Shown piece by piece: positions 1 to 7,474 of a stretch of DNA of 23,564 nt (position 1 is its first letter; every line of letters starts with the position of its first letter). Source of the DNA: JAMOAW01 sp039908535 (lineage in GTDB: Bacteria > Pseudomonadota > Magnetococcia > Magnetococcales > JADFZT01). The DNA lies in NCBI GenBank assembly GCA_039908535.1, contig JAMOAW010000037.1, positions 1-23,564 of the forward strand. Reading direction: 5' to 3'. The position numbers were made by a program, and so were the translations under genes. Under the pieces are notes generated by a model. It was given only the letters and a program-made list of their open reading frames with translations, did not search any database and had not been told where the DNA came from.

Positions 1-233
1 AAAAAATTTTTTGCCATCCAACTGCAATCCAACGAACCCTCAAACCGTCCAAACCTTTCATGACAAAATATGGCAAAAAATAGAGTAAAAAATTGGACTC
101 TATAATGTTGATACCCCCCTAATTGTACACCTTTATAGCTATCACATCATTTACGGAATTGCCAAACCATTACTCTTTTGCTAATCTGCTTATTTTAATC
201 CATATTTAAACGCAACGGGCCAGCAAGAAAAAC

Positions 234-812
234 ATGATTGATATCTCTGCCACCATTCGTCAACATCTTGCCATGGTCACATCCTTAGATGCCCAGACCC
301 CCCTTATTGCCCAAATCGCTGAACGCATGGTCCAATGTATCCATAAAAAAGGGAAAATTTTATGGATGGGAAATGGGGGAAGTGCGGCCGATTGTCAACA
401 TTTGGCCGCAGAGTTAGTGGGACGGTTTACGCGGGAGCGGAAGGCTTTGCCCTCTATCGCCTTAACCACCGACAGTTCCATTCTCACCGCCATTGGCAAC
501 GACTACGGTTATGAACGAATTTTTCAACGTCAAGTGGCGGCCCTTTGTCGACCTGAGGATGTGGTGGTGGGAATCTCTACCTCTGGAAACAGCCCCAATA
601 TTTTACACGCCTTGAACAGTGCCAAACAGTTAGGAGCCTGGACGGTTGGATTCACTGGTGGAGAGGGTGGTCAGCTTAAACTGGTGGCCGATTGTTGTTT
701 GATCATTCCCTCCCCCATTACCGCCCGCATCCAAGAAGGACATATCTTAGTGGGACATATTTTGTGTGATTGGATTGAATCAGCCATGATGAAAATGGAA
801 AAATATGTTTGA
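234..812 (+). CDS. gmhA: Phosphoheptose isomerase (sedoheptulose-7-phosphate isomerase)
   Basis: GmhA converts sedoheptulose 7-phosphate to D-glycero-D-manno-heptose 7-phosphate, the first committed step of ADP-heptose synthesis in the cytoplasm. The 192-residue product is the usual family length and is a single SIS domain. The sugar-phosphate loop GNGGSAADCQH is at residues 46-56. The metal-ligand region shows H56 and E60 in HLAAELVGRF and the late RIQEGHILVGH segment. The STSGNSPN phosphate loop is also present. The start has only a weak purine-rich stretch upstream. The stop codon overlaps the 5' end of hldE, which fits translational coupling with the next pathway enzyme. It is the first gene of the LPS core cluster seen here. 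Family assignment is secure. Confidence 0.96.
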   Translation: MIDISATIRQHLAMVTSLDAQTPLIAQIAERMVQCIHKKGKILWMGNGGSAADCQHLAAELVGRFTRERKALPSIALTTDSSILTAIGNDYGYERIFQRQVAALCRPEDVVVGISTSGNSPNILHALNSAKQLGAWTVGFTGGEGGQLKLVADCCLIIPSPITARIQEGHILVGHILCDWIESAMMKMEKYV

Positions 813-2215
813 AAATCGCCCTCTCGTCTTGGAAATGCTCCAATCTGGATTTCTTGGTCTCTCCAGAAGCCCCAGTTCCCATTGTGCGCGTCATCCGCGA
901 AACCGAAAGCCTGGGGGGAGCGGCCAACGTTGCTTTGAATCTAGCCAAATTGGGAATCAAACCGCTTTTGGCAGGTTTTATCGGTCAAGATCCCGTGGGC
1001 GAGAAGATCCTCTCTCTCCTCAAGGCGGAAGATATCCTTCCTTACCTGACTGCCCTTGCCGACCGTCCTACCATTCACAAAACCCGTATTCTTGGCGGTC
1101 ATCAGCAGATGCTGCGGATTGATCGAGAAAGAAAACGCCCCATCACCGAAACCCATAGCACGGTTTTTTTGGCAACCCTCTTGGATATCTTAAACGCCCC
1201 ACATCCCCCAGCCGTGATCATTCTTTCGGACTATGCCAAAGGAACCCTCACCGAGGTGGTTTGCCAAGGGATCATTCAACACGCCAAACAGTTAAATATA
1301 CCGGTTTTGGTGGATCCCAAAGGGGATAACTATGCCAAATATCGAGGCGCGACCACCCTCTCTCCCAACCGCAAAGAACTCTCCGAGGCGGTCCAAAATC
1401 GCACCCCACTCCTAGATGATCTCCTTCAAGCGGGAGAAAATCTGCGCAAAGATCTTGAACTGGAATTTTTGACTGTCACCCTAAGTGAATTGGGCATTGC
1501 CCTGATGGATGGTCAGCAAGTGCGACGCATTCCAGCCATGGCCAAAGAGGTGTTCGATGTCTCAGGGGCGGGGGATACGGTCATCAGCACTTTGGCAGCG
1601 GGATTGGCAGCGGGATTGGGTCGAATGGATGCCTTACATCTGGCTAATTTGGCTGCTGGCGTTGTTGTGGCCAAAGTAGGCACCTGCCCCATCGAACAAC
1701 GGGAACTGCTGGCCGCTCTCTCCACCGAAGAGGCCCTCAATCAATCGGATAAAATTCGCACTCTGCCTCAAGCCATGCGTTATATCACTGCTTGGCAGCA
1801 CAAAGGAGAACGCCTTGTTTTCACTAATGGTTGTTTTGATCTCCTCCATGCCGGACATGTGGATTATCTGGAAAAAGCCCGTCAATTAGGCAGCCGTCTT
1901 ATCGTTGGTCTCAACACCGATCGCTCTATCCGCGCCCTGAAAGGTCCAACCCGTCCCATTATTTGTGCAACAGACCGTGCCCGAGTCTTGGCTGCCTTGG
2001 CAAGCGTCGACATGGTCATTCTTTTTGACGAAGATACCCCTCTAAAACTCATCACCGCTTTGCGCCCACACATTTTGGCCAAAGGAGCGGATTACACCGA
2101 AGATCAGGTGGTGGGTGGACAAGAGGTTAAATCCTGGGGTGGTCAAGTCTCTCTCGTTCCCCTCGTTGAAGGCTTGAGCACCAGTCACATTGTGGATGTC
2201 ATCCGAAAAAATTAA
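809..2215 (+). CDS. hldE: Bifunctional heptose-7-phosphate kinase / heptose-1-phosphate adenylyltransferase, N-terminus abnormal
   Basis: HldE phosphorylates heptose 7-phosphate at C1 (PfkB/ribokinase-type kinase domain) and then adenylylates heptose 1-phosphate (nucleotidyltransferase domain). Kinase motifs seen are SPEAPVPIVR (from residue 18), GGAANVALNL, ILSDYAKG, DPKG and the catalytic SGAGDT with D256. The C-terminal domain has TNGCFDLLHAGH with the HxGH motif at 347-350. Total length of 468 is near normal. The oddity is upstream of SPEAP: only 17 residues precede it from the TTG at 809, and the GDxxLD strand expected in this family is missing. An ATG at 805 opens a different frame with a plausible family-like start (MFENRPLVL), so a frameshift plus a small deletion is likely. 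The adenylyltransferase half looks intact; kinase activity is doubtful if the sequence is correct. Confidence 0.9.
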   Translation: MKIALSSWKCSNLDFLVSPEAPVPIVRVIRETESLGGAANVALNLAKLGIKPLLAGFIGQDPVGEKILSLLKAEDILPYLTALADRPTIHKTRILGGHQQMLRIDRERKRPITETHSTVFLATLLDILNAPHPPAVIILSDYAKGTLTEVVCQGIIQHAKQLNIPVLVDPKGDNYAKYRGATTLSPNRKELSEAVQNRTPLLDDLLQAGENLRKDLELEFLTVTLSELGIALMDGQQVRRIPAMAKEVFDVSGAGDTVISTLAAGLAAGLGRMDALHLANLAAGVVVAKVGTCPIEQRELLAALSTEEALNQSDKIRTLPQAMRYITAWQHKGERLVFTNGCFDLLHAGHVDYLEKARQLGSRLIVGLNTDRSIRALKGPTRPIICATDRARVLAALASVDMVILFDEDTPLKLITALRPHILAKGADYTEDQVVGGQEVKSWGGQVSLVPLVEGLSTSHIVDVIRKN

Positions 2216-2236
2216 CCCAAAATGCAGGAGTCACAT

Positions 2237-3178
2237 ATGTTTATAGTTACAGGCGGTGCTGGTTTTATTGGAGCCAATCTCATTGCCGAACTCAACCGCC
2301 GAGGAATTACCCAAATTTTGGTGGTGGATAATCTTAAAAACAGTATTAAATTTCGCAATTTAATCGATTTAAAATTTGACGATTATCTGGATAAACATGA
2401 TTTTTTAAATCGAATCCAAGAGGGAGATTTCGATCAAGCTTCGATTCAAGCCATATTTCATCAAGGGGCCTGCTCCGATACCATGGAGTATGACGGAAGT
2501 TATATGATGGAGAATAATTATAATTATTCCAAAATATTATTTCATTTTGCCATCGCAAACAAAATACCCTTTATCTATGCCTCATCGGCAGCTACCTATG
2601 GGGCCAGTATTCAATTTAGCGAAGACCAAAAAAACGAAGGTCCGCTGAATATTTACGGCTATTCCAAACTGTTGTTCGATCGCTATGTGCAACGCCACTT
2701 GCCAGATTTAGACTCCCCTGTCTCTGGACTGCGTTATTTTAATGTCTACGGCCCAAGGGAACACCACAAAGGGCGTATGGCTTCCATGGTTTATCAATTA
2801 CGCCATCAACTTCAAACCACCTCCATTGCCCCCTTGTTTGAAGGGAGCGGCGGTTATGGCCCTGGAGAACAACGCCGCGATTTTATTTTTGTCAATGATG
2901 TTGCCCAAGTAAATCTATTTCTAGCCGAAGGCCCCTTGAAAAAAGGCATTTTTAACGTCGGAACCGGAACCAGTCGTCCCTTTAACGATATTGCTCATAT
3001 TTTAATCGCTCATCTAGGCCTTGGGACCATTCAATATAAACCCATGCCTGACACTCTCAAGGATAAATATCAAAGCTTTACCGAAGCAGAGATCACCCGC
3101 TTACGGGCTACGGGCTACGACTTGCCGTTTACCACATTAGAAGAGGGCATTCGGGCTACGTTAGCCAGTCCATTTTAA
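2237..3178 (+). CDS. hldD: ADP-L-glycero-D-manno-heptose 6-epimerase
   Basis: HldD epimerises ADP-D,D-heptose to ADP-L,D-heptose, the donor used by WaaC and WaaF. The 313-residue product is an extended short-chain dehydrogenase/reductase. It has an NAD(P)-binding GGAGFIG motif at the N-terminus, the ASSAATYG region and the catalytic YGYSK (YxxxK). Other family-typical blocks are VVDNLK, MMENNYNYSK, RYFNVYGPRE and FNVGTGTS. I place the start at 2237 rather than the upstream in-frame ATG at 2222, because AGGAG (2226-2230) lies six bases before 2237 and the protein then begins at the usual MFIVTGG position. It follows hldE by about 20 bases and precedes waaF, completing ADP-heptose synthesis within one transcript. 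Confidence 0.96.
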   Translation: MFIVTGGAGFIGANLIAELNRRGITQILVVDNLKNSIKFRNLIDLKFDDYLDKHDFLNRIQEGDFDQASIQAIFHQGACSDTMEYDGSYMMENNYNYSKILFHFAIANKIPFIYASSAATYGASIQFSEDQKNEGPLNIYGYSKLLFDRYVQRHLPDLDSPVSGLRYFNVYGPREHHKGRMASMVYQLRHQLQTTSIAPLFEGSGGYGPGEQRRDFIFVNDVAQVNLFLAEGPLKKGIFNVGTGTSRPFNDIAHILIAHLGLGTIQYKPMPDTLKDKYQSFTEAEITRLRATGYDLPFTTLEEGIRATLASPF

Positions 3179-3187
3179 AGCCACCAC

Positions 3188-4222
3188 ATGGTCACTTTAG
3201 AAAAAGAGGGAGATATTCTCATCGTTGGTCCCGCCTGGGTCGGCGATATGGTCATGGCTCAATCTTTATTCATCTTTTTAAAACAACGCGCCCCCCACAA
3301 AGCGATTGATCTTTTGGCACCCGAGTGGACCCGACCTCTTTTGGAGCGCATGCCGCAAGTACGCCAAGCCATCTCCATGCCATTGCGACATGGTCAATTG
3401 GGAGTTTTGACCCGTTTTCAATTGGGCCGCTCCCTGCGCAATCAGGGTTATAAAGAAGCGATTGTCTTGCCCAATTCGTTCAAATCGGCTTTGGTGCCGT
3501 TTTGGGCGCACATTCCCCGGCGCACCGGTTTTGTGGGAGAGATGCGTTATGGCATTCTCAACGATTTTCGCCAGCTGGATAAAAAACGTCTTCCCCGTAC
3601 GGTAGACCGTTTTTTAGCCCTGGCTCTTCCCTCGAACGCCCCCCTGCCCGACCCTATGCCACGCCCTTGTTTAACCAGTGATGCCCAACAGGTTGCCAAG
3701 ACGGTTCAACATTTTGCCCTGGACCCTTTCATCGCACCGGTGATGGTATTGTGTCCAGGGGCTGAATATGGTCCAGCCAAGCAGTGGCCAGCCGAACATT
3801 TTTCTGAAATTGCTTTAATCTATATCCAACGTGGCTGGCAGGTCTGGATGGTAGGATCGATTAAAGAGCTGGACATTACTCATAAAATTAATCACCTCAC
3901 AGGGGGAAAATGTCAAAATTTAGCAGGTAAAACCACCCTAGATCAGGCGATTGATCTACTTCAGACGGCCCAAGTAGTCCTATGCAACGACTCTGGCATG
4001 ATGCATGTGGCCGCCGCCTTGGAGCGTCCTTTAGTGGCTCTGTATGGCTCCTCAGACCCTCACCACACCCCTCCCTTATCCCCCCATGCCCAAACCCTCT
4101 CTTTGGGACTACCTTGTGCCCCTTGTTTTAAACGGCATTGCCCCGATAAACATACCAACTGTTTGTGGCAACTAACGCCAAGCATGGTTTTGGAACGACT
4201 CGAAAAAATGAACCTGACATGA
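3188..4222 (+). CDS. waaF: ADP-heptose:LPS heptosyltransferase II
   Basis: WaaF adds the second L,D-heptose to the LPS inner core on the cytoplasmic face of the inner membrane. The 344-residue GT9 protein begins with ILIVGPAWVGDMVMAQSL, the N-terminal signature that marks WaaF rather than WaaC. It continues with the VLPNSFKSAL and RRTGFVGEMRYG blocks. The C-terminal nucleotide-sugar half carries CPGAEYGPAKQWP, the NDSGMMHVAAAL segment and ALYGSSDPHHTPP. The Cys-rich tail is also typical of the family. It starts nine bases after hldD; no strong ribosome site is visible, consistent with coupled translation. Its stop overlaps the start of the acyltransferase gene (ATGA). Confidence 0.94.
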   Translation: MVTLEKEGDILIVGPAWVGDMVMAQSLFIFLKQRAPHKAIDLLAPEWTRPLLERMPQVRQAISMPLRHGQLGVLTRFQLGRSLRNQGYKEAIVLPNSFKSALVPFWAHIPRRTGFVGEMRYGILNDFRQLDKKRLPRTVDRFLALALPSNAPLPDPMPRPCLTSDAQQVAKTVQHFALDPFIAPVMVLCPGAEYGPAKQWPAEHFSEIALIYIQRGWQVWMVGSIKELDITHKINHLTGGKCQNLAGKTTLDQAIDLLQTAQVVLCNDSGMMHVAAALERPLVALYGSSDPHHTPPLSPHAQTLSLGLPCAPCFKRHCPDKHTNCLWQLTPSMVLERLEKMNLT

Positions 4223-5199
4223 ACAGATACGATAAGCCCATGGAGGCCAAATATTATTGGGAGTGGTTGGCTCTGCAAGGGGTTTCTGCTCTTATGAGTT
4301 TAGGAACAATGACCCAGGCCAACCGCCGGGCACGCTTTTTGTCCCACATAGGTAAGAGGATATTGCGTTCAGAATGGGCGTGGGCCAACACCAATTTAAA
4401 TCTCGTCTATGGTCCACAACTCACCCCCAACGCTCGAGAAAAACTGGCCACCCTCGCCTTTGAAAATATTTTTTGTAGCTTTATGGAAGGGATGCGGGCC
4501 GATGAGATGCACTTTGAAAACGAGGGGATAGAACACCTGCATCAAGCTTGTCGTCTCGGACGTGGAGTCATTCTATGCAGTATTCATTTGGGTTGTTGGG
4601 AGCCAGGACTCAAACAATTGGCCAAAGTGAGCCAAATTCCGGCCGTCATTGTCTACCGGGAAGCCAACAATCCGTTGAGTGAAAAGGCATGGATGGCATT
4701 ACGCGCCTCCTATGGGGTGGAATGGCTCCCCCGTGGCAACAACCGCGGCACCTTACGTGCCTTACAAGAGAAGAAACTTTTAGGACTTATGATTGATATT
4801 GGCACTGGCAAAGGGGGAGTTACCGCACCCCACCTGGGGATACCCGCCTTGTGTCCACCCGGACCGGCCAAATTGGCTATCCATTTTCAATGCCCCATCG
4901 TCCCTATTGTCGCCACCCGACGAGGAGCAGACCAAGCAACTTTTCGTGTTGGGGAACCCATTGAACCCCCCTTGGGCAACCAAGAGGGGATGATTCCCTT
5001 ATTAACCGATAAAATCAATCGCGCTTTTGACAACTGGATTCACACCTATGCCGAACAATATAACTGGCTGCACTCCCGCTGGCGCAGACGTCCAGAGGGG
5101 GCAGACTGGAAGGTACAAGAGGAGATAGAAAACCTATGGAAATTCCGAACCGCCCCCTTTTCGCCACTTTCGGAGCGTGTTTTAAAGTTGATTTCTTGA
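4219..5199 (+). CDS. LpxL/HtrB-family lipid A acyltransferase (lysophospholipid acyltransferase superfamily)
   Basis: This enzyme most likely transfers a secondary acyl chain to lipid A (Kdo-lipid A) at the inner membrane. The 326-residue product has the family's HX4E catalytic motif as HLGCWE at residues 123-128. It is followed by the VIVYREANNPL and WLPRGNNRGTLRALQ blocks and IVPIVATRRG near the acceptor pocket. The N-terminus is moderately hydrophobic, suited to membrane association. I choose the ATG at 4219, which forms an ATGA overlap with the waaF stop. A longer in-frame start at 4165 would lie inside waaF. The LpxL, LpxM and LpxP subfamilies cannot be separated by eye. The toxin-antitoxin segment begins just after its stop. 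Confidence 0.88.
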   Translation: MNRYDKPMEAKYYWEWLALQGVSALMSLGTMTQANRRARFLSHIGKRILRSEWAWANTNLNLVYGPQLTPNAREKLATLAFENIFCSFMEGMRADEMHFENEGIEHLHQACRLGRGVILCSIHLGCWEPGLKQLAKVSQIPAVIVYREANNPLSEKAWMALRASYGVEWLPRGNNRGTLRALQEKKLLGLMIDIGTGKGGVTAPHLGIPALCPPGPAKLAIHFQCPIVPIVATRRGADQATFRVGEPIEPPLGNQEGMIPLLTDKINRAFDNWIHTYAEQYNWLHSRWRRRPEGADWKVQEEIENLWKFRTAPFSPLSERVLKLIS

Positions 5200-5214
5200 C
5201 ATTTTATTTATAAT
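5188..5214 (+). promoter_or_regulatory. Possible promoter of the toxin-antitoxin segment
   Basis: A perfect TATAAT (5209-5214) lies upstream of the antitoxin gene. The best -35 at a workable distance is TTGATT (5188-5193), with a short 15-base spacer. The more consensus TTGACA at 5196-5201 is only seven bases from the -10 and cannot pair with it. A separate promoter is plausible because toxin-antitoxin units usually carry their own. This is inference from consensus matching only. Confidence 0.3.
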
Positions 5215-5234
5215 GTAACCGTTCAGACACCGTT

Positions 5235-5254
5235 ATTCCCACGCAGGCGGGAAT
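5235..5254. repeat. ATTCCC-N8-GGGAAT palindromic element (dRS3/REP-like)
   Basis: The segment is ATTCCC, eight bases, then GGGAAT, and it forms a small hairpin. The pattern ATTCCCNNNNNNNNGGGAAT is the definition of the neisserial dRS3 repeat, and similar CGGGAAT-ended palindromes are scattered through many proteobacterial genomes. A second short inverted repeat, TATAGT (5256-5261) with ACTATA (5274-5279), follows at once and surrounds CCATGG. It sits exactly between the acyltransferase gene and the toxin-antitoxin genes. It may mark the insertion edge, or act as an operator for the antitoxin. Only one copy is visible in the window. Confidence 0.55.
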
Positions 5255-5299
5255 CTATAGTCCATGGATATACACTATAAAGTAACTGGGAAAAAAGCG

Positions 5300-5557
5300 A
5301 TGTCCATAAACCTTGCCGAAAAAATTCAAAATAAAATAGATCGTTTGCCTGAACCGTTGATCCAGGAGGTTTTAAAATTTATTAACTTCCTAGAATTTCG
5401 TCATGGCTTTATGGAACCCAATATAAACAAAAAAGAGCAACAGAACTGCAATCAAATTGCCATACAAACGATTGCAGCATTTCGAGGGAGTGGGAAAGGC
5501 GGGGGAACAAAACGTTTATTAGCGGACCGTCAGATAGATCTTGATCTGGAAGCATGA
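5300..5557 (+). CDS. VapB/DUF2281-like antitoxin
   Basis: The 85-residue product resembles small antitoxins of the DUF2281/VapB type. Its N-terminal helix pattern (LAEKIQNKIDRLPEPLIQEV, then a KFINFLEF block) is typical, as is the C-terminal FRGSGKGGGTKRLL segment that normally contacts a PIN toxin. An in-frame ATG at 5264 would add twelve residues, but it lies in the palindromic element and lacks a ribosome site. The ATG at 5300 has GGGAAAAAAG just upstream and gives the usual family N-terminus. Its stop overlaps the ATG of a truncated PIN toxin (ATGA), the standard VapBC layout. With its toxin broken it is probably an orphan antitoxin. Confidence 0.72.
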   Translation: MSINLAEKIQNKIDRLPEPLIQEVLKFINFLEFRHGFMEPNINKKEQQNCNQIAIQTIAAFRGSGKGGGTKRLLADRQIDLDLEA

Positions 5558-5673
5558 ATAACTTTTTTCTTGACACCTCGGCTTTGTTAACACTGCGCGA
5601 CGACGAACCAGGGGCAGAAAATTGCTTTATGAACTGGCTTAAAAAAAGGTTAATCCATGATCGACAACGATAA
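5554..5673 (+). pseudogene. Truncated PIN-domain (VapC-like) toxin remnant
   Basis: The ATG at 5554 overlaps the antitoxin stop and opens 39 codons, beginning MNNFFLDTSALLTLRDDEPG. The LDTSALL block with its first acidic residue is the N-terminal signature of PIN endoribonucleases, which normally run about 130 residues with three or four acidic residues. Here the frame ends at 5673 and the rest of the domain is absent. The last codons read through the start of the HepT gene at 5657 in another frame, so the homology to PIN probably ends around 5640-5655. Without the later acidic residues no nuclease activity is expected. It was too short to be called as a conventional gene. Confidence 0.72.
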
Positions 5674-6079
5674 ACTCAAAAAATCCCTCAAACATTTAGA
5701 GCTACAGTTTGCCAATTATAACCAAGCACACCATCGACATGAACTCCTGGACATTGACCGCGAAGCCATAGCGGAATCCGTTATACAGCGATTTGAAACC
5801 TGTTATGATACCTTATGGAAAACCCTGAAACATTTTCTCATTCAAAATTATGGTTTAGTAAATGTCCCTAACAGTCCCAAACCCATTATAAAATTGGCCG
5901 GACAAAATAATCTATTCGTCACCCCTGTGGATCAGTGGCTCAAATATGCGGATGCGCGCACCAACACAGTTCATGGTTACAGCGAAAACAAAGCGATGCA
6001 ACCACTTTTGATCATTGAAGATTTCATCAAAGATGCCATTGACCTCTACCAAACCATGACCGGATCCCGATGGGCATGA
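5657..6079 (+). CDS. hepT: HepT-like HEPN toxin (nucleotidyltransferase substrate-binding, HI0074 family)
   Basis: The 140-residue helical protein belongs to the HI0074-type HEPN family that pairs with a minimal nucleotidyltransferase. The RX4HXY ribonuclease motif is complete as RTNTVHGY, with R101, H106 and Y108. In characterised MntA-HepT pairs HepT is the RNase toxin, and the tyrosine of this motif is AMPylated by MntA to silence it (a type VII system). The gene begins inside the truncated PIN remnant and its stop overlaps the mntA start (ATGA at 6076-6079). Toxin-first order matches known pairs. Its position between LPS genes suggests insertion of a stability or defence cassette rather than a role in LPS. 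Confidence 0.88.
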   Translation: MIDNDKLKKSLKHLELQFANYNQAHHRHELLDIDREAIAESVIQRFETCYDTLWKTLKHFLIQNYGLVNVPNSPKPIIKLAGQNNLFVTPVDQWLKYADARTNTVHGYSENKAMQPLLIIEDFIKDAIDLYQTMTGSRWA

Positions 6080-6390
6080 GCGACATTTTAGGCATGACAC
6101 CAGATCAACACAATATTTTACGCACGTTCCTGCACCGTTATATCCCTGGCGTTGCCGTTTGGGCTTATGGTTCCCGCGTGAAGGGGACCGCTCGCCCCTA
6201 TTCTGATTTGGATCTTGTTCTCTTTATGACCCCTAAAGAACGTTTTTTAGTCTCTGAACTCAAAGAGTCTCTGGACGAGAGCAATCTGCCTTTTCTTGTG
6301 GATCTACTAATATGGGATGAACTTTCAAGCAAATTTCATCAAAATATCAAAGAAAAATATATTGTTGTTCAAGAGGGACAGACACCATAA
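6076..6390 (+). CDS. mntA: MntA-like minimal nucleotidyltransferase antitoxin
   Basis: The 104-residue protein is a minimal nucleotidyltransferase of the polymerase-beta fold. The GSX10DXD motif is intact: G32-S33 and then D44 and D46 in PYSDLDLVLF. A third acidic residue is likely in FLVDLLIWDEL. Such proteins add AMP to a tyrosine of their HEPN partner, and the partner's target tyrosine is present next door. I prefer the ATG at 6076, which overlaps the hepT stop as ATGA. An in-frame ATG at 6070 would add two residues and is also possible. The waaC start follows its stop by two bases, so waaC may now depend on readthrough from this pair for expression. Confidence 0.88.
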   Translation: MSDILGMTPDQHNILRTFLHRYIPGVAVWAYGSRVKGTARPYSDLDLVLFMTPKERFLVSELKESLDESNLPFLVDLLIWDELSSKFHQNIKEKYIVVQEGQTP

Positions 6391-6392
6391 CC

Positions 6393-7436
6393 ATGCGTTT
6401 ATTGCTCATTAAAACCTCCTCATTAGGCGATGTCATCCACACCCTACCGGCCTTGACCGATGCCCTGCAACATCAACCTGATTTAGAGTGTCATTGGGTT
6501 GTCGAAGAAAATTTTGCGGCCATTCCCTCTTGGCATCCTGGAGTAAAAAAGGTGATCCCCGTTGCTTGGCGACGCTGGCGCAGCTCTTTAAAATCGGGCA
6601 ACGTTTACTCCGAGATCGGATCATTTATCTCGCAACTGCGTCAACAGCGTTATGATGTGATTTTGGATGCTCAGGGATTATTGAAAAGTGCCTGTATAAG
6701 CAGGCTGGCCCATGGTCATCGCATGGGTCTTGATTTTAGCTCTGCACGGGAAAAAATCGCCGCATTGTTTTATCAACGCCGTCTGGCTGTTGCCAAAGAA
6801 CAACATGCCATAGACCGTTTACGCCATCTGTTTGCCCAATCGTTAAATTATTTTTTGCCCCAGAGTACAGCGGATTATGCGATTAACCGCCATCAGTTCC
6901 ATTTTTCTTTTGAAAATGAAATAAATTTTGTCTTTCTGCATGGGACGGCTTGGCTTTCCAAGGAGTGGCCTGATCTATATTGGCAACGGTTGATTGCTCT
7001 GGCGGTGCAGGAGGGCAGTGTTGGGCTTCCTTGGGGGAATGAGCGGGAGCGATTGCGAGCTGAGCGATTGGCTACAGTAGATCCAAAACGCTGCCATGTC
7101 TTGCCAAAAATGGATTTAAATCAATTAGCAGCCCTTCTGGCTCAGGCGCGGGGAGTGGTTTCTGTAGATACCGGTCCTGGGCATTTAACGGCTGCCCTTG
7201 GCACCCCTGCCGTCAACCTTTATGGGCCAACCGATCCTGGATTGACTGGAACTCGTGGTCAATATCAAATCCATTTAACAGGGACCTGTCGTAAATGGCC
7301 TTGCAAAGAGCGTCTTTGTCCGCGTATAAATGCCCCATCGGCCCCCTGTTTATCCGTATTATCACCAGAATGGGTTTGGGAGACTTTAACAGCTCTCCGA
7401 AGTCAAAAGGGTATCGCAAATCAAAATATCGCATAA
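6393..7436 (+). CDS. waaC: ADP-heptose:LPS heptosyltransferase I
   Basis: WaaC adds the first heptose to Kdo2-lipid A. The 347-residue GT9 protein opens with LLIKTSSLGDVIHTLPALTD, the WaaC/RfaC signature. It continues with HWVVEENFAAIP, VIPVAWRRWR and YDVILDAQGLLKSA. The C-terminal half shows VFLHGTAWLSKEWP, the VSVDTGPGHLTAALGTP sugar-nucleotide motif and NLYGPTDPGLTG. It starts two bases after the mntA stop, with no strong ribosome site evident. The order lpxL-like gene, toxin-antitoxin segment, waaC suggests the segment split an original waaF-lpxL-waaC run. Confidence 0.95.
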   Translation: MRLLLIKTSSLGDVIHTLPALTDALQHQPDLECHWVVEENFAAIPSWHPGVKKVIPVAWRRWRSSLKSGNVYSEIGSFISQLRQQRYDVILDAQGLLKSACISRLAHGHRMGLDFSSAREKIAALFYQRRLAVAKEQHAIDRLRHLFAQSLNYFLPQSTADYAINRHQFHFSFENEINFVFLHGTAWLSKEWPDLYWQRLIALAVQEGSVGLPWGNERERLRAERLATVDPKRCHVLPKMDLNQLAALLAQARGVVSVDTGPGHLTAALGTPAVNLYGPTDPGLTGTRGQYQIHLTGTCRKWPCKERLCPRINAPSAPCLSVLSPEWVWETLTALRSQKGIANQNIA

Positions 7437-7474
7437 TTTATTATAATTTATCACTTTTTTAAAGCTCTCATCTA

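Noticed and set aside
101..106. TATAAT upstream of gmhA as a promoter.
   Set aside because: No acceptable -35 lies 15-19 bases upstream and there is no extended -10. The 233-base leader is AT-rich, so a chance match is likely. A gmhA promoter probably exists here but I cannot place it.
1592..1615. Two tandem copies of a 12-base unit (TTGGCAGCGGGA) inside hldE.
   Set aside because: They encode LAAGLAAG at a position where other HldE proteins have a similar alanine/glycine-rich helix of the same length, so it is ordinary protein sequence and not an expansion.
5196..5201. Perfect TTGACA upstream of the antitoxin gene.
   Set aside because: It is seven bases from the nearby TATAAT, and 17 bases downstream there is no -10-like sequence, so it cannot form a normal promoter.
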